Positions 35,748 through 45,128 are shown, counted from the first letter of the stretch. The stretch: 64,000 nucleotides of DNA from Albidovulum sediminicola (GCF_025751575.1 NZ_JAOWLA010000006.1:124001-188000); one strand, 5' to 3'. Notes: generated by a model not told the origin, from the letters alone. Made by a program: numbers and translations.

Positions 35748-37049
35748 TTAGTAGCCGGCGGCTTCCATTGCGTCGGTCGCGATGGCCTGGGCCTTGGCCA
35801 GCGCCTCTTCCACGGTCTGCTGACCGGCGTAGGCGGCCGAGAACTCCTGGCTCACGTCCGTGGCGATGCCCGCGAATTCCGGGATCGCGGCGAACTGGAC
35901 GCCGACATAGGGCACTTCATCCACGGTCGGGCTGTTCGGGTTCGCCGACAGGATCGAGTCGAGCGTCATCTTGGCGAACGGCACAGCCTGGTAGTCCGGG
36001 TTCTCATAAAGCGAGGTCCGCGCGCCCGGGGGAACGTTGGCCCAGCCCTCTTTCGAGGCCACCAGTTCGATATAACCCTTCGAGGTCGCCCATTCGACGA
36101 ACTGCTTGGCGGCCGCTTCCTTCTGGGTGCCGGCCGGAATGGCAAGCGCCCAGGCCCAAAGCCAGTTCGACCGCTTGCCCAGACCATTGTCCGGTGCCAG
36201 CGCGAAGCCGACGCTGTCGGCCACGGTCGAGTCGTTGGGGTTGGTCACGAACGACGCCGCAACCGTCGCGTCGATCCACATGCCGCACTTGCCCTGTTGG
36301 AACAGCGACAGGTTTTCGTTGAAGCCGTTGGTCGCGTAGCCGGCGGGGCCGCTCTCGTCCATCATGCCCTTGAAGAAGGTCAGGGTGTTCAGCCAGGCCT
36401 CGCTGTCGAAGGTCGGTTTCCAGTCCATGTCGAACCAGCGCGCACCGAACGAGTTCGACATCGCGGTGATGAAGGCGCCACCCTCACCCCAGCCGGCCTT
36501 GCCGCGCAGGCAGATGCCGTTGATGTCGTTGGCGCGGTCGGTCATCGCGGCGGCTGCCTGGCGGATGAAGTCCCAGGTCGGCGCCTCGGGCATGGAAAGC
36601 CCGGCCTTTTCCATCAGGTCGGTGCGGTACATGACCATCGAGCTTTCGCCGTAGAAGGGCGCGGCGTAAAGCGTCCCCTCGTAGGACAGGCCGCCCGCCA
36701 TGGCCGGCAGGATGTCGGCGACGTCGTAGTCGGCAGACAGATCGTTCAGCGGCACCAGCCAGCCGTTCTTGCCCCAGATCGGCGTTTCGTACATGCCGAT
36801 CGTCATGATGTCGAACTGACCGCCTTTGGTCGTGATGTCCGTGGTCACGCGCTGGCGCAGCACGTTTTCCTCAAGCGTGACCCACTCCACGGTGTGACCG
36901 GTCTTGGCCGTGAAATCGTCGGTCAGGCCCTGCATGCGGATCATGTCGCCGTTGTTGACGGTCGCGATCACGATGTTCTCGGCCGTGGCAGCGCCGGCCG
37001 CGAAAAGCGATAGCGCCGAAACCGCACAAAGTGCGTTCCTAAGGTACAT
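35748..37049 (-). CDS. smoE: Polyol ABC transporter substrate-binding protein
   Basis: 433 residues with a Sec signal peptide (about 1-23, ending AATA/EN). The family 1 solute-binding fold has the MalE-like EWATSKGYIELVASKEGW near residue 330. It captures sorbitol or mannitol in the periplasm and is the first gene of the operon. The palindrome at 37123-37136 lies about 75 bases upstream of its start codon. Confidence 0.93.
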   Translation of the reverse strand: MYLRNALCAVSALSLFAAGAATAENIVIATVNNGDMIRMQGLTDDFTAKTGHTVEWVTLEENVLRQRVTTDITTKGGQFDIMTIGMYETPIWGKNGWLVPLNDLSADYDVADILPAMAGGLSYEGTLYAAPFYGESSMVMYRTDLMEKAGLSMPEAPTWDFIRQAAAAMTDRANDINGICLRGKAGWGEGGAFITAMSNSFGARWFDMDWKPTFDSEAWLNTLTFFKGMMDESGPAGYATNGFNENLSLFQQGKCGMWIDATVAASFVTNPNDSTVADSVGFALAPDNGLGKRSNWLWAWALAIPAGTQKEAAAKQFVEWATSKGYIELVASKEGWANVPPGARTSLYENPDYQAVPFAKMTLDSILSANPNSPTVDEVPYVGVQFAAIPEFAGIATDVSQEFSAAYAGQQTVEEALAKAQAIATDAMEAAGY

Positions 37050-37122
37050 CCGACTCCTCCCTGTTTCTGGATGTGACGGGAAACAGCCTAACGCCGAAGC
37101 GCGCGGGGAGTCAATTTAATTT

Positions 37123-37136
37123 TTTACGCGCGTAAA
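37123..37136. promoter_or_regulatory. Perfect 14-base palindrome, LacI-type operator candidate
   Basis: TTTACGCGCGTAAA is a perfect palindrome with a central CG, the hallmark of LacI/GalR operators. It sits in an AT-rich promoter-like stretch between the smoE start and the end of the LacI-family gene. It is the most likely binding site for that regulator (inference). Confidence 0.75.
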
Positions 37137-37168
37137 TTATATTTTTGCACCCGCGCCAAATCAGGCCT

Positions 37169-38200
37169 CTACGCAGAGGCCCGCATGATCAACTCGCCAT
37201 CGAAAAGCTGCGTCCGTCGTTCGGCACTGCGCTCCCCCGATTCGATCAGCTCGACCAAGGTCTGCGCGCTGGTCGCGGCGATGGCGCCGTAGTTGTGCGA
37301 AATCGTCGTCAGCGTGGGGCAAGTGTAACGGCAGAACGGGTGGTTGTCATGCCCGGCGACCCGCAGCGCGCAACCGCCGCCAAGCCCCACCCGCAGGCCC
37401 AGCTCATAGGCCGCCGCCAGAAGGCCGATCGCCAGGCGGTCGTTGCTGCAAAAGATGGTGTTGGTCGAAAGCTGCCGGCCGGTGATCGCCGTCATGCCGC
37501 CGCGGTAGCCGATTTCCTCAAGCTCCCAGCCTTCTCCCTCTACCTGGATAATGTGTGGCGTGTGACCCAACCGCTCCATTGTCGCGACATAGGCTTTGTG
37601 CCGTTTGCGCGCGTTCGGGTTGGGGGGCGAGCGCATCTCGAAGAAGACCGGCGGTTCCCCCGATCTTGTAAGGTATTCTATCATTAATTCAGTTGCTTGG
37701 GTGTTATTATGGCCGACGAAGGCTTCCCCGACCCCTTCGATATTCGCGTCGAAGTTGACCGTCGGGATGTCCTTGCAGAATCTCTCGATCGCCGCGCGTT
37801 CGGAGGCGCGCCCCAACGGTGCCAGCAACACGCCTGCGGGCTTGATGGAGCGCAGCAGGTCCAGGTTCTCGACCTCCAGCCGGGGATCGCCGTGTGAACT
37901 GAGCAGGATGGGGCGATACCCCGCCTGGATCATCGAGGTCTCGATTCGCCGCGCGATCTCGGCGAAGAAGGGGTCCGCGAGGTAAGGCACCAGAATGCCG
38001 ACATTCTTCGTCAGCTTGCGGTTCTGGTTCATCGCGAAAATGTTGGGCCGGTAGTCGTACTGTTCCAGCGCCTTCTCGATCCGTTCGCGCGTCGAGGGTC
38101 GCACGCTCTCCGGGTCATGGAAGTATTTCGACACGGTCGGGCGAGAGATCCCGCTGAGCGCGGCAAACTCCTCCATGTTCTTGATCTTTTCCGCCGACAT
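37169..38200 (-). CDS. LacI-family regulator of the smo operon
   Basis: 343 residues from ATG 38198-38200; a TTG nine bases upstream is possible. The HTH is NMEEFAALSGISRPTVSKYF (about 8-27), followed by the hinge ALEQYDYRPNIFAMNQNRKL. A periplasmic-binding-like effector domain follows. It lies directly upstream of smoE, same strand, and probably represses the operon until a polyol binds. The gene may be autoregulated through the imperfect palindrome upstream. Confidence 0.88.
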   Translation of the reverse strand: MSAEKIKNMEEFAALSGISRPTVSKYFHDPESVRPSTRERIEKALEQYDYRPNIFAMNQNRKLTKNVGILVPYLADPFFAEIARRIETSMIQAGYRPILLSSHGDPRLEVENLDLLRSIKPAGVLLAPLGRASERAAIERFCKDIPTVNFDANIEGVGEAFVGHNNTQATELMIEYLTRSGEPPVFFEMRSPPNPNARKRHKAYVATMERLGHTPHIIQVEGEGWELEEIGYRGGMTAITGRQLSTNTIFCSNDRLAIGLLAAAYELGLRVGLGGGCALRVAGHDNHPFCRYTCPTLTTISHNYGAIAATSAQTLVELIESGERSAERRTQLFDGELIMRASA

Positions 38201-38261
38201 AGGTGCCAATCCGTGGGCCAGTCGCCCGCCTGTGAAACTTACGATTTCTTTTTACAATTTC

Positions 38262-38275
38262 TTACCGCGCGGAAA
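38262..38275. promoter_or_regulatory. Imperfect palindrome upstream of the LacI-type gene
   Basis: TTACCGCGCGGAAA is an inverted repeat with one mismatched pair around a central CGCG, similar in layout to the smoE operator candidate (TTTACGCGCGTAAA). It lies 61 bases upstream of the regulator start, in an AT-rich stretch. It may be an autoregulatory site, possibly also acting on the divergent cupin gene. Confidence 0.4.
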
Positions 38276-38457
38276 AAATCAAGGCTGGCGGTCGAAATTT
38301 GATGGGCGGCCTCTCATGGCATCGTGGCCAAGGGGCGGCCATGAGGCGCGGGCGGTTTCGCAGTCCATTCCGGTCGCGGGCTAGTTGGGATAGACCAATA
38401 GCGACGCAGGCCGGCAGGCATGACCGGCCCCGACCGCGCTTGAAGGAGGACGCAAAG

Positions 38458-38745
38458 ATGACACGACCCCAAGCCATCGCGACGCTTCTGCTGGAGGACG
38501 ACGCCGTGCGCGTCACCCGCTTCGATTTCGCGTCGGGGGCCGAGACCGGCTGGCACAGGCACGGGATGGACTATGTCATCTGCGCGGTCACCGACTGCGC
38601 GATGCTGCTCGAAGAGCCCGGCGGCACCGCGCGTGAGGCGACCGTGCGCGCGGGCGAAGCATACAAGCGCCCCTGCGGGGTCGAGCACAATGTGATCAAC
38701 CGCGGCGCGGCCCCAATGTCTTTCGTCGAGGTCGAACTGAAGTAG
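38458..38745 (+). CDS. Cupin-domain protein
   Basis: 95 residues from ATG 38458 with AAGGAGG upstream. The single cupin barrel has motif 1 GWHRHGMDYVICAV (metal-binding His pair and Tyr) and motif 2 RPCGVEHNVINRG. Such small cupins bind a metal and act as isomerases, dioxygenases or sugar-binding proteins. Function unassigned; divergent from the smo regulator and possibly related to sugar metabolism. The 235 bases after it hold no gene I can see. Confidence 0.8.
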   Translation: MTRPQAIATLLLEDDAVRVTRFDFASGAETGWHRHGMDYVICAVTDCAMLLEEPGGTAREATVRAGEAYKRPCGVEHNVINRGAAPMSFVEVELK

Positions 38746-38980
38746 AGCCGGACGGTCGCCACCGCAGGGCGGCCGCGCGCTTGCGCGGCACCTTGATTCT
38801 GCATAATCTGAATGTGTTGGCCGCCGCGCCGTGACATGCGCTTATGGGCGGTGGATCAATGACTTGGGTGGCGCCGTTCACGAAAGCCGCCAGCACCGCG
38901 GCGCGCCGGATTTCGTTACGCTCTTTTGACCCTGCGGCGGCCGCGGCACCTTGTGCGCGTCAGTGACCCGGGAGGACACC

Positions 38981-39412
38981 ATGAAACCGATTGCCCTACC
39001 CATTTTCGCCTTGGCCCTGTCGGCCCCTGCCTTCGCGGAGGGCGTGACGACCTATGCCACCGACGCCAGTTTCGATGACGCGACCTTCGCGGTGGAAAGC
39101 GCCATCGTCGGACGGGGGCTGGTCGTCGATTACGTCAGCCATGTCGGCGCGATGCTGGAGCGGACCGGTGCCGATGTCGGCAGCGATGTGAAGCTTTTCG
39201 ATGCGGCCGACGTCTTCCTGTTCTGCTCCGCCGTCACCTCGCGCCGGGTGATGGAGGCCGATCCCCTCAACATCGCGCATTGCCCCTACGGTATCTTCGT
39301 GGCCGATACCGACGGGCAGGTCATTGTGGGGTATCGCAGCTATCCGGAAGGCCCCATGCAGGAGGTCCAGAGCCTGCTGGACGAGATCGCACGCGAGGCC
39401 GTCGCGGACTGA
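38981..39412 (+). CDS. Periplasmic DUF302-like protein
   Basis: 143 residues from ATG 38981, with GGGAGG upstream. The signal peptide ends PAFA/EG (about residue 19). The mature part resembles DUF302: SFDDATFAVESAIVGRGLVV at the start and CPYGIFVADTDGQVIVGYRS near the end. It is a small alpha/beta periplasmic protein of unknown role. It converges with the NRPS gene, 35 bases between stops. Confidence 0.78.
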   Translation: MKPIALPIFALALSAPAFAEGVTTYATDASFDDATFAVESAIVGRGLVVDYVSHVGAMLERTGADVGSDVKLFDAADVFLFCSAVTSRRVMEADPLNIAHCPYGIFVADTDGQVIVGYRSYPEGPMQEVQSLLDEIAREAVAD

Positions 39413-39447
39413 GCGACGCGCGTCGACGGCCGCCGCCGGGCCTCCGG

Positions 39448-42400
39448 TCATCCGCCCTTGGACAGCGCGCGGGCGATATGCCCGGCCAGGATCGTGACAT
39501 GCGGCGGGTCCAGCATCGTCAGATGCCCGCCTGGCACGTCGATCACCTCGTACCCGCCCTGCGCCACCCGCTGCCATCCAAGCCCGCTGCGGATGCAGGC
39601 TTCGGAATCGAAGAAGTTCTCCTGTGATCGGAAGATGGTAAGCGGCACATCGATCGGTTGCGGCACATAGGCGTCCACGGCCATCTGGTTGGCGACGATG
39701 AAGTCCACGCCGGTCACAAGCTCCATATGCTCGCCCGCGCTTGCGCGGTGCTTGCGGCGGCTGGCGATCCGCCGGAAGCGCAGGTCCTCCAAGCGGTTCG
39801 CGATGGCGGCCGGGATGGCCCCGTAACCACGGTGACGGATCGTCCGGAGGTTGGCGCGGACCCGCGCCAGGCCCGAGACATTGCCCCGGCCGCCCGGTCC
39901 CGCCGCATCGAAGAGGACGAGAAGCCCAACCTCCCGCCCGGCTGCGCGCAAGCGCCGCGCGAGTTCCCAGGCGAAGTAGGCCCCCAGCGACACAGCGGCA
40001 AGGTTGATCGGCCCTTCGGGGTGAAACTCCTGAATCTCTTCCAGATACCGCTCTGCGGTATTCTCGATCCCGGTCGGCTTGTCGCGCGCCTGCACGCCGA
40101 TGGAAAGGCCAAGCACCGGCTGGTCCGGTCCCAGCTGTTCGGCCAGGCCAGTGTAGTAATCGCCATCGACACCGCCCAGGATATGCACGGCGAACAGCGG
40201 CGGCCTGCTACCAAGGGGCTGGATCGGGAAGATGTTCCTCGGCCCGCTCGATCCCCGGCGTATCACCTCGGCCAATCCGCGTGGCGTCGGATTCTTGCGC
40301 AACTCCAGCACGCTGATCTTTGCGCCCAATTCGGTTTCGATCCGACCGACAAGGCTCGCGGCCAGCAGCGAATGCCCGCCGAGTTCGTAGAAGTCGTCCT
40401 GTGCGCCGATGGGAGTGCCACCGAGCGTTTGGGTGAAGAGCGCGGCAATCCGTGTCTCCAGCTCGCTCATCGGGGTGTCGTCCTCGACGCGTGGGGGGTG
40501 GTGTTCCGGTTCCGGCAGCGCCGCGAGGTCGATCTTGCCCCTGGCCGTGCGCGGGAAGGAAGAGACGGCGATGATCTGCGGGCGCATCGCGGCTGGCAGG
40601 TCCGACCTTGCTGCGCGGTTCAGCGCCTCGATGTCCACCGGGGCGGCACCGTCAGGGGCCATGGCCCAGGCCAGCAGACGCGCCTTGGGCGTGTTCGGGT
40701 CGCGCACGGCGGCCAGGACCTGCAGGTCCGGTCGCGATCGTTCCAGCGCGCGCTCGATTTGACCCAGGTCGATGCGAACGCCGCGCAGCTTTACCTGCCT
40801 GTCCTTCCGGCCCAGGAAATTGAGGTCGCCGTCAGGGCGCCAGCTTGCCCTGTCGCCGGAGCGGTAGACGCGGCCCTTGCCGCGGAAATGGTCGGGCAGG
40901 AAGGAGAGGGCGGTCCGGTCCGGCAGGCCGAGATAGCCGTCGCCGACGCCCACGCCGCCGATCCACAGCTCTCCGATCGCACCGCGGGGGGCAAGGCTGC
41001 CGTCCTTGGCCGCGACATAGAGGCAGGTGTGGTCGGTCGCGGACCCGATCGGGATCTCGCCTTCGGGAAGATCGGGACCTGCGCGAAACACAGTGCAGGT
41101 GATCGTGGTCTCCGTCGGGCCGTAGCCGTTCAGCGTCTCGATCTCGGGCTCAATCCGCAGCCATTCCCGCAGGACCCGGGGATCGACCCGTTCGCCGCCG
41201 ATGTTCATCGTTCGGACGCCGGGCGGCATCCGCAGCCCGCCGGACGACATGAAATCGACCAGGACATGGAAGAAAGCCGTTGGCAGGTAAACCGTTGTCA
41301 CGCGCTGGCTTGCGATCTCGTCAAGGAAGGTGCGCGCGGAGTCTGCCGCAGCGTCGCTGCGCAACACGAGCGTCGCGCCCGAAAGGAGCGTCGGGATGAT
41401 CTCCTCCAGCGAGAAATCGAAGGAGAGGCTCAGGAACTGAAACACCCGATCGTCCGGGGTAAGACGATAGAGCCGCGTCACCGCGTCGACATGGCCAGCC
41501 AGCGCCCTGTCGGGGATCACCACGCCTTTCGGCAAGCCGGTGGAGCCAGAGGTGTAGATGACATAGGCCCGGCCGTTTGGATCCCGGCGCAAGGGGGAGA
41601 GTGTCCTATCGCCCGGATCTGCGTCGGGCCTGATGACGCGCGCGCCGGGAACTGCAAAGGCCGCGTCGTCGGTCACGATCAGCCGCGCGGCGCTGTCGCC
41701 CAGCATATGCGCGATTACGGCCTCCGGGTAGGCGGGGTCCACCGGAAGGAAGGCCGCGCCGGTCTTGAGTACGGCGATGAGCGCCACGACATAATCCGGC
41801 GAGCGGCCGAGCTTGATGGCGACGATCTCTCCGGGGCCCGCACCCTCGGACTGGAGTAGGGCGGCCAGCCGGTCGGAACGGGCCTCAAGCGCGCCGTAGC
41901 TGAGGCGGTCGTCCGCCATGCCCGCCGCTTCCACCGCGATGGCGTCGGGGGCCCGCGCGACGGTCGCGCGGAAGCGGTCGACCAGATCAAAGGGTTCACC
42001 GACCGTATGCTCCGGCGTGCCGAGCGCGATAAGCGCGGCGCGTTCGTCCGCGTCCATCATCTCTAGCGCGTGAACCGGGGTATCGGGATCGGCGGTGGCA
42101 AGCGTCGAAAGCAGGTTGCACAGATGCGTCAACATCCGCGCCCCCTTGTCCTCGGACACCAGTTCCGGGTCGAATTCGAGGTCGATCCGCATCGCCGCGT
42201 CCGCATAGACCGCGATGGAAAGCGGCATGTCGCCTTCCTCGCGCAGGTCGATCCGGCGCTTGGACCAGGCCGGCCCTGTCGCGCGCAACAGGCCTTCGAG
42301 GCTGCCGCGTTCGAACATGACCACGCTTTCGAAGAGTGGCTCGGACCCGCGCATGCCGCAGATACGCCGGATCTCCCCCGCCGAGACCTGTTCGAAGGGA

Positions 42401-43374
42401 TGCAGGGCGAGTGTGTCGCGGCGCATCGCCTGCACCAGGGAGGCAAGCGTGGCCTCGTGCCCGATGCGCATGCGCATGGGCAGAGTGTTGATGAAGCAGC
42501 CGACCGCGCGTTCAGCACGGGAAAGGACCTTTCGGCCGCTGCGCGTGGCACCAAAGACGATGTCGTCGTGGTCGTGCCAGCGTGCCAAGACCAGGCCCCA
42601 GGCGACCTGCACCAAAGTGTTGAGCGTCCCGCCCGCGCGCTGGGCCGCGTCGTGCAGCGCCGCCGTCGTGGCCTCATCAAGGTGGCGCGAGAGAAGCCGC
42701 TTGCGCCGCTCCCCCCGCCCTTCGTCCCGGTGTGGGAAAAGCCCTGGCGGCTCGAACCGGTCGAGGTGCCGGGCAAGGAACGACTCCGCCTCGGCCGATG
42801 GCGGGTCGCCGATCCGGTCGCAGAGGTCCAGATAGGTTTGCGCAGGCATTTCGGCGGAGACCGGGGCGCCGGTGTCGAGGATCGAGAACACGTCCTCCAG
42901 CACGATCGCCATGCTGCGCCCGTCGATCAGCGCATGATGGACTGTCCAGACCAGAACATGGCGCGCAGGGGCGAGCCGGATCAGCGTCACGCGCCAGGCT
43001 TGTCCGGCCGCAGGATCGACCCCGCGCCGGCGATCCTCGTCCAGGAAGCTTTCCAGCGCGCCGTCCTGTCCGTCCGGCGCGGTGGCGCGCAGATCCCGGG
43101 CTTCGAAGCTCACATCGGGCGCGTACCCGACTGTCTGAACCGGCCGCGGCTGGTCGCGCCAATCGACGCGCGTGCGAAGCGCCGGATGAAGACTGGCCAC
43201 CGTCCGCCATGCGTTGGCCATCGCCTCGGGCGGCCAGGGCCTGTCCTCAAGATGCACGACGACCTGTTCGAGGTTGAGCCAGGGCCTGCCCGCACCGTTG
43301 CTCTCAAGCAGCATCCAGGACTGCATGGGGGTCATCAGGCTGTCGGCTCTGGGCGGGCAATCTGCACAAGTCAT
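39448..43374 (-). CDS. Single-module nonribosomal peptide synthetase (C-A-T-TE)
   Basis: 1308 residues. The condensation domain (about 12-445) has an intact HHALIDG at 146-152. The adenylation domain (about 465-955) has YTSGSTGLPKG at 607-617, NGYGPTE at 749-755 and the A10 Lys near 947. The carrier domain (about 968-1040) has the pantetheine Ser1002 in LGGHSL. The thioesterase (about 1055-1308) has Ser1129 in AVSLG, Asp1156 and His1284. Reading the pocket against GrsA by eye gives D-F-E-A-N-G-G-I-T, which I cannot assign. No MbtH, phosphopantetheinyl transferase, exporter or second module is adjacent. The C domain at the start implies it condenses an acyl or amine donor made elsewhere. Product unknown. 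Confidence 0.93.
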   Translation of the reverse strand: MTCADCPPRADSLMTPMQSWMLLESNGAGRPWLNLEQVVVHLEDRPWPPEAMANAWRTVASLHPALRTRVDWRDQPRPVQTVGYAPDVSFEARDLRATAPDGQDGALESFLDEDRRRGVDPAAGQAWRVTLIRLAPARHVLVWTVHHALIDGRSMAIVLEDVFSILDTGAPVSAEMPAQTYLDLCDRIGDPPSAEAESFLARHLDRFEPPGLFPHRDEGRGERRKRLLSRHLDEATTAALHDAAQRAGGTLNTLVQVAWGLVLARWHDHDDIVFGATRSGRKVLSRAERAVGCFINTLPMRMRIGHEATLASLVQAMRRDTLALHPFEQVSAGEIRRICGMRGSEPLFESVVMFERGSLEGLLRATGPAWSKRRIDLREEGDMPLSIAVYADAAMRIDLEFDPELVSEDKGARMLTHLCNLLSTLATADPDTPVHALEMMDADERAALIALGTPEHTVGEPFDLVDRFRATVARAPDAIAVEAAGMADDRLSYGALEARSDRLAALLQSEGAGPGEIVAIKLGRSPDYVVALIAVLKTGAAFLPVDPAYPEAVIAHMLGDSAARLIVTDDAAFAVPGARVIRPDADPGDRTLSPLRRDPNGRAYVIYTSGSTGLPKGVVIPDRALAGHVDAVTRLYRLTPDDRVFQFLSLSFDFSLEEIIPTLLSGATLVLRSDAAADSARTFLDEIASQRVTTVYLPTAFFHVLVDFMSSGGLRMPPGVRTMNIGGERVDPRVLREWLRIEPEIETLNGYGPTETTITCTVFRAGPDLPEGEIPIGSATDHTCLYVAAKDGSLAPRGAIGELWIGGVGVGDGYLGLPDRTALSFLPDHFRGKGRVYRSGDRASWRPDGDLNFLGRKDRQVKLRGVRIDLGQIERALERSRPDLQVLAAVRDPNTPKARLLAWAMAPDGAAPVDIEALNRAARSDLPAAMRPQIIAVSSFPRTARGKIDLAALPEPEHHPPRVEDDTPMSELETRIAALFTQTLGGTPIGAQDDFYELGGHSLLAASLVGRIETELGAKISVLELRKNPTPRGLAEVIRRGSSGPRNIFPIQPLGSRPPLFAVHILGGVDGDYYTGLAEQLGPDQPVLGLSIGVQARDKPTGIENTAERYLEEIQEFHPEGPINLAAVSLGAYFAWELARRLRAAGREVGLLVLFDAAGPGGRGNVSGLARVRANLRTIRHRGYGAIPAAIANRLEDLRFRRIASRRKHRASAGEHMELVTGVDFIVANQMAVDAYVPQPIDVPLTIFRSQENFFDSEACIRSGLGWQRVAQGGYEVIDVPGGHLTMLDPPHVTILAGHIARALSKGG

Positions 43375-43542
43375 AATTCAACCCGTCGATTCACGGATGC
43401 TATCGGCGGACCATCGCACGCACCGGAAGCCAAGTCTCGACAAACCCAAGAGCTCCGCCGGTCTCAAATTTCTCAAGGCCAAGTATCCCGTTTTGCGGCC
43501 TACTGTCACGTTAATCGAAACAGAAAGGACTGGCGAAGGGCG

Positions 43543-43668
43543 CTAACACTTGACCCGCGAGCCCGCGTTGAGCGCCAGGTAGCCGCCGTCGCCCGCGAAC
43601 CGGTTGTCGAAGGTCTCGATGCGCTCGGCCGCGATTTCGCTTTGCGCCGCCATTGATGCCAGGATCAT
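43543..43668 (-). pseudogene. Possible gene remnant upstream of the NRPS
   Basis: A 41-residue frame (start MILASMAAQSEIAAER, ending SRVKC) stays open upstream of its first Met until the rearranged stretch near 43.7 kb, as if it were the C terminus of a longer, lost gene. I do not recognise the family. The 330 bases between the NRPS start and the transporter remnant hold no intact gene. Confidence 0.3.
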
Positions 43669-43676
43669 TTCGACCG

Positions 43677-43803
43677 TCAGGATCGCGCTGAGGCGCGCAC
43701 TTCGCGATGGGCGAGGTTGCGAGTCGAATGGAAGGCGACCTCGTCCAGATGGTCGAGAACCCAGCGCGCGAAGGCGGAAAACTTTCGCGGTCCGCGGCGG
43801 GCG
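43677..43803 (-). pseudogene. Possible C-terminal relic of a LysR-type regulator
   Basis: On the minus strand a short frame reads RGPRKFSAFARWVLDHL, like the last helix of LysR proteins (…P-K-x-R-x-F-x-D-W-L…). It stops at 43677 and at its other end runs into the antisense of the TAXI gene, about where that gene loses similarity. It would mark an inversion or deletion breakpoint. Identification by eye only. Confidence 0.3.
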
Positions 43804-44609
43804 AGCCGACCTACGGCGTGGCCCAGTCCGACGTGCAATACAAGGCCTATATGGGAGAGGGCACCTTTGCCAAGGGCGGCGCCAATCCCGACCAGTGCTC
43901 GGTCTTCTCGATCCATGCGGAGCCCTTCTCGGTCGTGGCGCGCGCCGACGCCGGGGTCGCGAACTTCGAGGACCTGAAGGGCAAGCGCGTCAACGTCGGC
44001 AACCCGGGGTCGGGGCAGCGCGGCGCGATGGAAGTGCTCATGGCTGCGCTGGGCTGGACGATGGACGACTTCGCCCTGACCTCCGAGCTTCAGGTGGCCG
44101 AGCAAATCCAGGCGCTTTGCGACAACAACATTGACGCGATGGTCTACACCGTCGGCCACCCCTCGGGCTCGACCCAGGAAGCGACGACGGCCTGCGACGT
44201 GGTGCTGGTCAACGTCACCGGCGAGGCGGTCGACAAGCTGGTCGCCGACCATCCCTACTATCGTCACGCCACCATTCCGGGCGGCATGTATCGCGGCAAA
44301 GACGCCGAGGTGATCGGCGTCGGCGCGACGCCGATCACCTCGGCCGCACTGCCCGATGATGTCGTCAATGCGCTGGTGAAGCCCGACTTCTCGGACATCG
44401 ACGCATTCCGTGGGCTGCAGCCCGCCTTTGCCACCCACGATCCGGCGCAGATGGTCTCCGACGGGCTTTCCGCGCCGCTGCATCCGTGCGCCGAGAAGCA
44501 CTATCGCGAAGTCGGCCTGATCAAGTGGTCCCGAAGCGTAACCAGTGAAGTCCCGGGTCGCCGCCGGCAAGGCGGCGGCCCTGCTTTCAAGAGGGGAGGG
44601 ATGACATGA
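43707..44609 (+). pseudogene. TAXI-family TRAP transporter binding protein, N terminus lost
   Basis: Similarity to TAXI solute-binding proteins starts abruptly at about 43,806 (GEPTYGVAQSDVQYKAY). From there the whole C-terminal part is present: EPFSVVARADAGVANFEDLK, NPGSGQRGAMEVLM, MVYTVGHPSGSTQEATT and ATIPGGMYRG. The signal peptide and roughly 75-80 first residues of the mature protein are missing and replaced by unrelated sequence. An unusual basic extension follows the normal end (YREVGLI). Without a signal peptide it cannot reach the periplasm. The downstream permease is also broken. Confidence 0.85.
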
Positions 44610-45117
44610 GCGATCAAGACAAGGTCGGCCAGACCCGCCCTGTGCACCTCGCGTTCGCGATACTGTTGGCCTTCCTGGCCTATCCGGCGCTCAAGTCCTC
44701 GCCGCGCGACCGCATTCCGCTGACCGACTAGGCGCTGGCCATCGTCGGGTCGGCCTGCGCGTTCTAGGTCTTCCTGTTTTCGCGCGAACTGGCGCTGACG
44801 GTCGTGGGCGCGGTCTTCCTGGCCTATGACTATGTCGGCAGCGGCTGGCTCATCCCCGGCATCATCGAGCACAAGGGGCTGTCCTTCGTCTACATCGTGA
44901 ACGCCCAGTGGCTCGACACGACCGGCGTCTTCGGCATTCCGCTGGGGGTTTCGACCTCCTTCGTGTTCCTCTTCGTCGCGACCCTTACCAAGACGCCCAT
45001 CGGCACCGAACTGGCGGGGCTGGTGGCGTATCTGTCGGGCGCCACCTGATCTTCATGCTGCTTCTTGGGCTTGTCATCGTCATGCAACGCCGCCGGCAGA
45101 CCAAGCCCGCTTTCTGA
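44606..45117 (+). pseudogene. TRAP (TAXI-type) fused permease, degraded
   Basis: The frame starts at ATG 44606, overlapping the preceding stop. Two in-frame TAG codons follow at 44729-44731 and 44765-44767, both where Trp (TGG) is plausible. The rest resembles the start of a TAXI permease (SGWLIPGIIEHKGLSFVYIV, FGIPLGVSTSFVFLFV), then shifts frame near 45.04 kb into a basic tail (VIVMQRRRQTKPAF). The normal gene is over 2 kb, so most membrane segments are deleted. Clearly nonfunctional. Confidence 0.85.
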
Positions 45118-45128
45118 GGAACTCCGCC

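Noticed and set aside
39448-43374. NRPS as part of a siderophore cluster
   Set aside because: No TonB receptor, hydroxylase, catechol genes, MbtH or exporter adjoin it, so the product cannot be inferred.
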